A stretch of 64,000 bases of DNA from Rhopalosiphum padi (taxonomy: Eukaryota > Arthropoda > Insecta > Hemiptera > Aphididae). The position numbers and the translations under genes are program-made. This document shows positions 52,676-64,000 of the stretch, piece after piece; the stretch's first letter is position 1; every line of letters begins with the position of its first letter. Under the pieces are notes generated by a model. It was given only the letters and a program-made list of their open reading frames with translations, was not told the DNA's origin and searched no databases. The stretch is from NCBI RefSeq assembly GCF_020882245.1, contig NC_083597.1, positions 70,844,152-70,908,151 of the forward strand. The letters are read 5' to 3'.

Positions 52676-55600
52676 TTCATGTACATGTATGTTATTTGAA
52701 TTCAGTACTTTTGTCAGAAAATGATGAACGTTAAGTGTTTTTAATGAAATATGAATAACTATTTCATGAATATTGTCACAATTAAAAAAAACCTTAAACT
52801 CCAATCTTCGATATTTAAATGTTTGAATGTCTTAAAAATATTTATTATAAAAAAAAACACTAATCATTGTTACATTTTATCAATTGAATATTATTTTAAA
52901 TAAATTTTATGTTTTTAAATTAAAATATTGATAAAATTAAATAAAAACAACTTAGAATGACCTCAGTGGTATTAAAGCCAATTGATAAATTATCCAATTA
53001 TTTCAATTTATTGGTCGTTTTATACAAACTGATTATAATTAATTCTATACATTTTACACTCAGCTCTTGTTAGTATTTGATAAAAATAATTATTATAAGC
53101 ATTAGGCACTATATAGTATATTTATTTAAATTTAATGTATAAGGTAATATTCGTTTATAACTTATATCAATACGAATAGTAAATAACAATATGTACATTT
53201 TTTTTTAATTAAATTAATTTAAGTCTGTATTACTAAAATGTGTTAATAACTTAATATTAATTTTTCATTTGACATAACAATCGTCAGTAATAATAATAAT
53301 TTATAAATCAATTTGAACCTTTTATAATATAATTATTGAAATCAAAATCATCAGTGGTAACATAGCATTTTTGGTTGAAATGTCATACAACTAATCCTAA
53401 TCAAATCATATATTATATATTTTGTACGATAAATAATTTTTATCATAACTCTTATTTTTCTAAATTTAAGTTATTTATTTGTGTTAAATACTTAAATGTA
53501 ATTATTATTGGCAGTTTAAACTCTAGATGACTAAGCTTGTATAATTCTTTTCATTTATTATTATATGTTGTTCATTACTATTCATTATATTTTTAAACCA
53601 TAATCATTTTTAAAGAAACAAGGCCACATTTTTTGTATTACCTTTCTATGCTAATAATGATTCTGGATTATTTCTACGTTTTTCACGTGACCTACTGTTA
53701 TTCGAATTCTAAGAATTAATTGTATTAATTTGTTTAATGTTATTGATCATAATATTATAAGTACAAGTAGAAAAATATTATTTAAAAAAAATTCTGTAAA
53801 GCAGTTTATATGTTAGTCATGAGTGAAATTTTAAAAATCAACTTAAAATATTCATTTTAGCAACGTAATAGGTGAATTTAAATATAAATTCAATTACTAA
53901 CTTGGTTTTGTTTATAATATTTTCTTGTTTTTATTCATATTTACTTACAGTGGCAAGTATAACAAATTATTTTATGTATATATTGCATACAGGTATAATG
54001 TTTATTTAGTAAAAATAATTAGAAAGTTCGATGTTTTTCATTATTTTATGTTTCTAAGTAAAATCAAATTTTAATTTTTTTTTTTAGATTTTTATTCTTT
54101 CCACATTTGATGCATATTCGTATTATTTTAACATAATAATTAAAATGAAAACAAATTAAACGAATACTTTGCGATTACAAATTAATTGGTTATCAAAAAA
54201 TATAAATAGGTATGTATTATTAATATCATAGAGACATAGAAATATGAAAATTATTATGTAGTTAAATATTTAATTTTAATGGCTAATATTTGAAAATGAA
54301 GCGCAAGGTTTTGCATAGGTTGTTCTTACAACAATATTTAAGAACACGATCAACATTTTTAATTCGTATTTGAAGTTACCATTTTTACGAAGTTGGATAT
54401 TTAAATGAAATATAAGGATACCTGACCTGACCAAACCTATCCTAACCTACCGTATTACTCATATAAAAATAAATGACTGTAATATAAATATATTACAAAT
54501 TATCTGACGCTCATCCATCCGTATAGTTTGTTAAAAATCAATTTTATAATATACAACGATTTATTATTGAATTTAAATTTAACACATTAATTACAGTAAC
54601 CTACTCAACGGGGAGGTAAAATAGAAATCTAATATACAACAAAGTGAGCACCGAGTGCAAAAGTTATTTTCTGATTTTCATTTGTAAAATATTGTTGTTA
54701 CACTATATAATTAGTAATTGTATGTACCTATTATATTTTTAGGCATAATCGTTATCGTTGGTCACTTGATCGAATAATATATGTATGTAAATGAAAGAAC
54801 TTGATCTGATATAACAGTAGCACGTCGTTTAAAATATGAAATACCAATCACTGTTAAACATTTATTTCTAGGAGAATTTTGACCATTTATAATTATAATT
54901 TTTATTTATTGTTTAAGAAATATAGATGTTGTAGTTTTTATTATTATCTTTAACTCATTGCTTAATAGAATAAATTCGATATTTTTACAAAAAAAAAAAA
55001 AATGCTTTAAATAAGTTTATTATATAAAATACACTAATAAATGTACTTTATAGTTAGTCTAGCCAGGTACTAAAATATGATGATGTGAATTTTTTAACTC
55101 AAAATTTCAAATCTATTATTTAATATTCTCGCTTTGTTTATACTGGCGAAGTACAAATTATCAAGTCAATATTTATTATTTCATGATTCCATATATAATT
55201 TGGTTCAAGTTATGCAAATTTAAATATAATTGAATAGGTACTTTACAGTGTTCATATATGTATTTTCAAACTGTTGGTGACAAACAATTTTACTTACGGC
55301 CACTACTCGTAACTCATATAGTTTAGCAGAACAGTATTGTTTCCTTGTAGTTCTTCTTGTTCATTTTGTTTTTTATTTGTCTGTCAATATTTCAATTGAA
55401 AGCTGTGTTTCAATTGTATACTCAGGAAGCTATTAATAATTATTATATTAATTTGATTTACTCCTACAAAATATAACCTTAGGAATAATAGGAATGTACT
55501 AAGGATGATACCGATTAATCAAATTTCCTATACTAGAAACCCAAATAGTTTACACGGCTCTTATCCGTCGATTTTTTTGCCTTGAAAAATCATAGTTGGA

Positions 55601-57661
55601 GAACTTTCACCTTCGGTCGAGTTTTTTTTTTTTATTACTATTACACGAGCGTTTTTACCGGTTTATTCCGTTTTGATTACGTGATGCCTGACCATTTATA
55701 TCCTGTGTGTTTTTACCATTCAATTCCTGTAAATAAAATGTAGGTAGTAGGTGCTTACGATACATACAATCCGAATTGTTAATATTAATATTTTTACATT
55801 ACCTACTTCATAAATCTGTAATCATTCTTTCATAACTTAAATAGTTAGTTCGCAGAAATACAATACACATATTCAATATTTACTCGTGATTATAATATTA
55901 TTATTAAAGATGTGTCACACCTATACTCAAATTACATCGATAAAATGTTCAATCATACATAATTGATTTATTTATTTTCTTTTTTATACATATACCTAGA
56001 AATCATTGTATTACGAAATTAATTTCGCGAATATATTGTAGTGTGTTGTTTGCATTTTTGTCGATACTTACAATAGTACTTCTAAATATTTTTATCAAGT
56101 ATGAAAATTCACAGAAACTTGTATACGTAACTACACGTGTGCTTTATATTTGTGTAGGTATATTATATGAAATTAGATAATGGCAAGTAACTATAGTGTG
56201 TTAAGAACGGGTCAAGAACGCAGTAGAGTGAAAGGAGGAGAGTGAAGGATAGGCAGAGTGAGGTTTTTATTTTTCTTTCATTCTCACCACTAATCTGTTG
56301 CACTTCATTACTTCAACATGGATTGTCACATCTATTTAAGATTAAATTAATCGTCAATTATATATATTAAAACCAACAAGATATAAATATATAACATAAA
56401 TAAAGATTCAAAAAGTTCCAAACATCAAAATAAAAAATTATATATGTTCATGGTTGGTATTTTTTTTTCTAACAACAAATAATCAACTAACTGATGAAGA
56501 ATATGTTCAGTATAATAGGTACCAAGTACCTATTGTAACAGAAAAAAAAATAATATCAATATTACACAGTAGGTATATTGTAGTACATATTATTAAATAT
56601 TACCTATATTAGCTTAAATATTTCTATTAGAAAAATACACGTTTGATTATGTTATCTCGTTATCCGTATTTCATCATAAATGATAATATAATAAGTGACT
56701 CCTGTTTTATATAATTATTGGATATTATCATCGATGTCATTTTTAATTGGATGTATTAAGGTTAAATTTGGTAATTTTTTTGATTGAAATCAATGTATAT
56801 GACTATTAAATAAATTATCGATTACTTAAAACTTACAAGTGATAAATCATCATTTTTATTGATAACGTGATATATGACATTCAACGTGTAAGTATGTATC
56901 TAAACGTTTAATCATATTATATTATAAAACTTTCCAAATATTTATAGTAAAAGCAGTTTAACCAATGTAATGCTAATTATAATTTGTAATCTAAGACTCA
57001 AGATAATCATTACACTGATTTTATGGCCTTATGTTTTTAATTTTTTACCCATTTTTTATTTTATTGAGCTAATAGTACTCTTAATTAGCTTTATTTACTT
57101 GCTTAAAGAATTTAATTAATTTATATACATATATTGAATACATATTTTTTATAAATAATACAATGATGTATTAAAAATATGTTTTGGGTTTGTATTAAAT
57201 ATTTCAAAGGAATATATATATTAAAATACATTACTTTCTCTTTCAATATTACAGAAAATAGATTACCTATCACATACTATAAAAGACTAAAAGAAAAATA
57301 GTAATAAAATAAATTTTACGTAGGCACCTAATTGAATTTTAATTGTTCTTGTAATATAATGAAGACATACTCAAGTATTTAAATTCTTTTGGAACTGTTT
57401 ATCGAGGCAACATATTATCATAGTAATATTCTTCAATAAATTAATATAAGTACTATTATAATGTTACTAAGTGTTTAATATACACGATAATATATTATAC
57501 GCATAATTTAAATTTTTAAACGGAATATAATATAACAAATTTTGATTATTAGTACAATAATAAAATACAATTAGGTCAAACATCTATAATATAGTACTTA
57601 CAAATACGTATAATAAACTTATTATAAATTTGAACAAAATGGGTGAAATATGTACTTACAT

Positions 57662-57676
57662 AATATATATATATAT
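57662..57676. repeat. (TA)n microsatellite
   Basis: About seven TA units; a short (AAT)n tract follows at about 57705-57720. Confidence 0.7.
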
Positions 57677-58879
57677 ACTGATAACTATTGTTAATAATAA
57701 AAAAATAATAATAATAATACCTATATTATAATAGTCATTTGTATTATAATTGGGGCAGATTTAATATCGTAATAATTTATTTATATTGTTTCCTTCGAGA
57801 ATATTTTAATTATTTAACACGAATTATTTAAGTATTGCAATAAACACACACAATTACATTGTGATTATTTAAAATATATAAATTAAAATCGTACCTAACA
57901 AATAACAAATAATACACATTTTGTGTTTATAGATGCACAGTGTATAATTAAGTAGGTACTGTTTTTGTAAGTGATTCTTTATAAAAAAAAAAATAAAGAA
58001 GGTTATATTCAATATAACGGTTTAACATTTTATTACAATTATTTTTTTTTTTAAATATGATATTATTAAATAAATAATTTCTAGTAAAATTAAAAACATT
58101 AATAATATAATATATTATATATTATCTTATATTAACATTATTATTTTATTAGGTATTGTATAATATGTATAAACCCATTTTATATAGTTAGTAAATGTTT
58201 CATTCTGATAAGCCATGACCGTTGTACTTCATTAACATAGATCATTTTATTATTAATATAAATATAATAATTTAAACGAATAGAAGTAAAACATTTTAAC
58301 GCCGTGTTGCTTAACTACTTGTCTACTTAAGTAAAAATCGCAACAGATAGATGATTTTTGAATGGTTATGGATACCTAGCTAAAATATCACTCATGGGTA
58401 TAAAAGTATAATAATTAATAATTAATAAGTAAAAACACATACAGGAAAACTTTTCAACATATGTTTTTGTCCTCTGTGCAATTTATATATTTTAAAATGC
58501 GTATATAAGTTATAATACTTTAATGTGTAGGTATATAACATTATAATATGGTTATGGTTATATAAATACAACAATACAAATTACACGAGTTTACTCATAA
58601 TGCATATTTAAGATAGTACCTATGTGTACAAAATGTAAAGCAAACTTTGATTAATTCAAAGGTTTTACATAATAGCATCATATTATAGCTAACGTTAAAA
58701 AAAAGCTGTACACACAATATTCAGTGTTATAATAATATTAATAATAAAAACTGAGTATAACATTCGTTTCCTTGATTTTAAAATTGGTTTTATCATATTC
58801 AACATGTGTAGCACCACCATGATGCTGTTTACATGGAATAAATAATACATAATACGCAAACAAGTTTTGTGTTATTCGC

Positions 58880-59740
58880 CTTAACTAGAAAATTTTTGTC
58901 AAAACCAGTTTACCGCGAATAGACGTGCTAATTTTTCCTTTACAATACACGACGACGATCATTTTGTCGTTACTCATATCACTTCGTACGAAAATATAAA
59001 TACGATTTTCGTCTCTATAGCCAACGATGCTGTTGGTTTTGAGCTGCCTGGGAAATGTAAACAAATACTACTTATGCGCCTACTAAAAATATCGTGGCAT
59101 TGATGGACGAGATAATATGGATCGCGGGGATGAGCAGCTCCGTTCCGTTTAATCCGCTCGCCCTGTATATAATAATAATATGTCTGTTGTACGACTGTGC
59201 GTAAACGCCATACTAATATACTATAATACGTTAAACAGGAAGTTGACATCAAATTAAATTCCATTCGAGACCGCTTTTGAACTACCGGCCGTTAATAACA
59301 TCGAAGCAGTGCAACGGCCTGCGGGTAAAACCGACGACGACGACTCGTTGCAAAATATTATATTGTACACATAATATAATATTATAATAATACGCGCGTG
59401 CATATGTGTGTTGTACGAATGTTGTATTTTATGGTATAGTTCCATGTAGCAGTATGCATAGGTTTATAATGTGTATGTTTATATTTTATTATATTATTAT
59501 TATTATTATTATTATGTGTGTTTCTAGTACGATCGGCTTCGAGGTCGCAAATATTAGATGGGTATACAAATATCTAAATACATATATGTGTATCCACGTT
59601 TAATACACTTAATAGTAGTTATAATGAACACTCGGTGTCCTCAGATTGTCGTTGTCCAAGGCGATATCAGACATTTCTCAGTTCGATTCCTCGTCCGAAT
59701 CGCGAGACAAGTGCTTTTTTTGTTTTTTTTTTTTATTTTA
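58880..59740. promoter_or_regulatory. CpG-richer island, possible promoter/first exons of an unseen gene
   Basis: This is the strongest CpG enrichment in the desert (TTTACCGCGAATAGACG, ACACGACGACGATC, GGATCGCGGGGATG, ACCGGCCGTTAATAAC, ACCGACGACGACGACTCG, TCCGAATCGCGAGAC). Its level resembles the XPR1/METTL17 promoter. A short plus ORF (59103-59204, MDEIIWIAGMSSSVPFNPLA...) and a short minus ORF with start near 59675 (MSDIALDNDNLRTPSV...) exist, but neither has convincing donor sites. It is probably a promoter or 5' exon cluster; direction unknown. Confidence 0.35.
59491..59514. repeat. (ATT)n microsatellite
   Basis: About eight ATT units next to the CpG-richer island. Confidence 0.85.
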
Positions 59741-62559
59741 TAAACGTACCTACTTACCTACTAAATAATTATTTATTATTTATTAATTTTCATCGAAAAA
59801 TTTGTTTATGATTTCGACGCGTTTATCACGTATATACTTCAAGACTGCAACATCATTATAATATGTAATCGTACTTTAATATTGAATCCGATAAACGAGA
59901 ACGGTAATGATTTTGATACTGCGGTGAAACGTTTCTTCAAGACTCTAAACAATCACGGAACCTGCTATTAATTACAGTAATTTTTTCAGAAATAATAATA
60001 ATATACTCTACTAATTCAATCTAACCACAAAACGTTGATATCATTCCAAATATGTTAGCGCATTAAATCCATAACAATACGTATTACATATGAGTTCAAA
60101 TTAAATAATTGTAAATAAATTAAAATTCATAAGCCCATTTACAGTAGGTTTATACATGATTACATGAATACATAATATTTGATCATTTATTGCAAATTTA
60201 AGTTTTAAAAACGGTTTTGATTTTGAAACAGTAAGTATATAAAAATAAATTTTACGTGCAATACATATACCATTTGTATTAACCACACTAAGGACAGATA
60301 GTTTCATTAATATTATTATTTCATTCAATATACATATAATTTAAAATGGGTACATTTTTCTTCGTAGATCTATAATTAAAACCTGTTTAATTGGATATAA
60401 GCCCTAAGCGCAAATATATTTAAAAAAAAAAGAAGTTAATTCTATTAAAATCATAGTTATTATTAATCGAGATTTTACAGTGATCTTAAAATAATTAGGT
60501 ATCTTAAAATTATTATATATAATCACACTAGATGTTTTTTTATAAAGGAAAAATACATATAAATCGTGCGTATATATTTAATATTTATTATTCAGTAGTT
60601 TTATCTATAAAAATAATGATAATGATAACTAATATTTAATATTATCATTTTTATCAAATTAAAAAAAATTAGTCATAATATACAACTATAATCTTAACAG
60701 TAGATATACATAATTTATATCATATACATTTTAAACAGAACAATTCAGCAAGTATACATTGTACACACCCTTTTTATATCATTTAATAGTGAATTAATTC
60801 AAATTCCGAATTCAGAAATAATTATTAGTTGTACTTGTCTTATAAATGCAATGATTTCAAGTACTTATATTTTTTTATGTTAGGGTGTGTCCTATGGTGA
60901 CAGAGACTTCTGTTTTCAAATAATAACCACTTCTTTTTTGTTAAAAATTGTTAAGTAGATGATAAAAATGTGCATTTTGATGCAACTACATTTAAATACG
61001 AAAGAGTAGTTTCTCAGTTATCGAATTGTATTTATCTGTTTCAAAGAATACGCAACAAATATTTTATATAAATATAAAATATATGTACTATTTATCCTAC
61101 TTATTATAATATAACATTTTTCATATAATTATAAAATGTTGATATATTAATGTATTAATTAATGTAATTTTCAAATAATCATAGTGATACAACTATAGGT
61201 ACCTTTAAATACATATTACCGTAGACATAAAATACTATTATCTTTGTTCGTATAAATTCGTATCAAATTTTGATTTGTATACATTAAAATGATTTTAAAT
61301 AAAGTTATTTCATTATTTGCTTAATAATTTACACTATAAAACAGTGGCTCTCTTAAAAAAAAGTCTGAATCGTCACAACACTCTTCTTAAATGGTATATG
61401 GATCTAAGTATTTGAAAATATGCTCATTAAGATATATTAAGTATACAAGAAGATAATTCTGAAAATCAGAATTTTAAATAAAATGGCGACGAGTTTTCCT
61501 TAGATTAGCCATGTACTCACGTAAACTGTTTTGTGCTTACATTATTACGTATAAAAACGGCAGAAAACAACAAGCACAGTATATTATTGTTACCTATCGA
61601 CTATCGATATATACTATTATCTATATAATCTATCTAAAAAATATTTACGTTGTAATAAATTCATTCAAATGACATTTACATTTTATCAACCACTGGAAAG
61701 GTCATTCGCCTAGTTGCATAGTCCCCACTTCATTAATCATAGATCAGTGTACGCTATACGAAAAAATCGTCTAAATAAAAATACATGTTAGAAAAAATTA
61801 ATCCAATTATTCTGCTCTTACCTATTCCAATGTGAACATTAAACAATAAAAATACAAATTCGTCATAATTTAAATGTATAATAAGTTCATAGATTCAAAA
61901 ATTCTATCAATTATTTTTTTTATAGTCTTAAATTTATTTTAAAAGTTCTTGATTTTATTTTTTTTGTATAATAACAATAATGAATGTATTTACTAATTTT
62001 CAGTTAAATCGAAGTTTTCTTTCAAAAGATTTTTGTTTAATAATTATTGTTGATTAGAGGAACCATTTTCCTAATATTGAAATATATCATTTAACATTAT
62101 TCTCAGTTCTCACTTATTTTTCTTTTTCCCGTGTCTTAATTTTCAAATATTTTATTGTAGACTAGACCAATCAATGTAATTCTCTATTGTATTTTGTCAA
62201 TGTTTTTAAGTTAAACGTAATTAACTTTTTTTTATTCGTTTTTATAGTTTGTTTTCTACTTTGTACTCTGTTTTATATTGTTTACATTTTGTATTACGAA
62301 ATATAGTATATACATTATTATTGGTTTTTAGTTTGTACCCTTTGGTCCTTACCACGTATTTGTAATCAAAAAACAAATAGTGTAAACAATTTATTTTAAC
62401 TCGCGTTAGACGACTTTTTTTTTTCTAACGTAAAATATTTATAAATTATCTTAATTAATTATCGTTTAAACATATTATTATTACAAATTACTAATTCAGT
62501 ATACCTACTTTAAACAAAAGTTAAAGTTAAATTATTTTTAACGCTCTGTATGATGAAAT

Positions 62560-62790
62560 CTTTTTTTGAAGGGGAGGGGGAAGGTATCGGTCACTGATTG
62601 GAAGGTCCAGTATTAAGTGACTGCCAATAACCTTGACATTCCTCTAGACCCTTGTCTGTAGTGTATCATCCCGCCGATGTGTTATTGCTGATGGGGTGCA
62701 GAGAGAAACAGAGGAAAAGAGGGGAAAAGAGTTCTTTCACCTGTTCGGAGAGTTTGTATGATAGGTTTTAATGATCTTCTCAGTTGGCAA
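62560..62790. repeat. GC-richer block, probably a repeat or decayed coding piece
   Basis: A purine-rich start (GGGGAGGGGGAAGG) is followed by unusually complex sequence with one 43-codon open plus frame (HPADVLLLMGCREKQRKRG...). The edges are abrupt against AT-rich DNA. The wording resembles a dispersed element more than a single-copy exon, but I cannot name a family. Confidence 0.3.
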
Positions 62791-64000
62791 CAAAAGGTAA
62801 AAAAAATTTAACAAAAAACGATAAATCTTACTACCTGTTAAACACCTGGACTGACGTACATCTAATTCTTATTCCATGGTTGAAATTTAGGGAAGATTTT
62901 ATTTAGTGGGTAAGGACTGAGAAGCATAATAAAGTATATTATATTCTACATAAATAACAAACTACATAATATTATCTCTGAAAAAAATAATGGCACCGTC
63001 GCGTTTATCTGTTCAAGTAATTATGCAAAATAGGAAATATACTGCAGGTATTTTTTTGGAAAGCAATTATTTTGTCATTCGTACAAATTTTTAAACATAT
63101 GCTCTGAATTGTAAAACTTATTGAGACAACAACAAAAAAATTGTATACGTAGATATTATACGCACATGTTTTATTATGTGTAAGTCCTCGTACGTTAAAA
63201 TATACGTATTAGTTAAAAAAAAGTTTCAAAAATAAAACTTACATAATATAATATATTGCTTAATATTTGGATGTAACCATATTAAGTATATTACAAAATA
63301 TCAAATAAATAAAAATTATAATTATAAGTTTATAATGATCACGTATAGCATCGTAATGTCACATGATGCGTGCTATACAGTAAACACATTATTATGTATA
63401 TCACATTTATATTATATTATTATTTAATGATATGTTTCCAAATATTAATGTCACAATTTGTTTTAATAGTTTCTAACAATTAAAATATTTAAAAATTTAA
63501 AAAACTATATAGTTAACATATTTAATGATCAGTGTTCAACAAACCATATTATTCTTATTTTTAGCATAGTAAAGAGAAAAAAAATTAAATATTAATAAGT
63601 AACTATAAATATTTAATGTAAATTATCCATATTCAGTTTAAAAGTACTTAACCGTATAATGTCAAAATTCTCTATAAGTACCTAACCAATTTTATTTAAG
63701 TCCAAATCCAACACGAAAAACACCATTCCTAATTTTTTTTTTAATTGTTTCGGCGGTGAATTCATTTGTCTTAAATCTCAATCCAAAAGTTTAAGACTTA
63801 GCTAATATTAGTTTTATTAAAAAACAATTTAATGTTTAATCTACTGTAATTACTAAGGATTTATTTGTATAAAAAAATATTAATTGTTGTACTTCAAAAA
63901 AGTAACACAGTAGTTTTTTAAAAGTAAAAATATTATTTTCAACTACTTAATAGTTAGTATAAGCATACACGCTATAGGTTACAAACCATATACTAACATA

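Larger units (their letters stand above)
33001..64000. other. 31-kb gene desert with isolated exon-like islands
   Basis: No known protein family is recognisable on either strand. Every long ORF here is translated AT-rich sequence rich in I, Y, F, N and K. Islands that stand out are listed separately (35067-35103, 35725-35860, 39604-39779, 42655-42740, 45118-45149, 50354-50384, 52475-52675, 58880-59740, 62560-62790). The remaining stretches show only simple repeats and TAATATTATA-type tracts. The desert may hold regulatory DNA, introns of a gene with small exons, or non-coding RNA genes; the sequence alone does not decide. Confidence 0.6.

Noticed and set aside
54421..54450. CCTAACC/CCTGACC run resembling the insect telomere repeat (CCTAA)n
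   Set aside because: Only four or five degenerate units of unequal length; too short to call an interstitial telomere.
59650..59700. tRNA B-box-like GTTCGATTCC
   Set aside because: The bases on either side do not form a T-arm stem and no A-box or acceptor stem lies at the right distance.

Overview
The window looks like nuclear DNA from a hemipteran insect, most likely an aphid. It is very AT-rich. The coding exons are short and much richer in C+G than their surroundings, introns mostly follow GT-AG rules, and the non-coding DNA is full of TAATATTATA tracts and TAGGTA/TACCTA words. The aphid assignment is an inference from composition and gene structure, not from a search.

Three complete spliced genes can be rebuilt exon by exon, all in the left half. 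MRPS35 (+, 6193-8621, 6 exons, 335 aa) encodes a protein of the small mitochondrial ribosomal subunit. METTL17 (-, 15517 down to 8662, 9 exons, 457 aa) encodes the methyltransferase-like, iron-sulfur factor for assembly of that same subunit. XPR1 (+, 15856-32232, 10 exons, 690 aa) encodes the SPX-EXS phosphate exporter. MRPS35 and METTL17 are tail-to-tail with 40 bp between stop codons, and their polyadenylation signals appear to overlap. METTL17 and XPR1 are head-to-head with 338 bp between start codons, implying a shared promoter. Two neighbours therefore serve the mitochondrial small subunit, and the third is a plasma-membrane phosphate exporter linked to them only through the promoter.

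The introns carry the accessory content. The 4.1-kb METTL17 intron 8 holds at least three inverted-repeat (MITE-like) elements. MRPS35 intron 3 and XPR1 intron 4 hold one each. The 6.6-kb XPR1 intron 2 holds a possible minus-strand coding fragment. METTL17 intron 7 keeps the frame only with a GC donor (GC-AG).

About 5.8 kb on the left (1-6192) and 31 kb on the right (32.3-64 kb) contain no gene I can name. The right flank is a gene desert with a few exon-like or CpG-richer islands (about 35.1, 35.8, 39.6, 42.7, 50.35, 52.5, 59.0-59.7 and 62.6 kb). The best is a terminal-exon-like block at 39604-39779 with a strong acceptor, an ACCATGG start, a 27-codon ORF and AATAAA. I found no tRNA, rRNA, CRISPR array or bacterial-type element.
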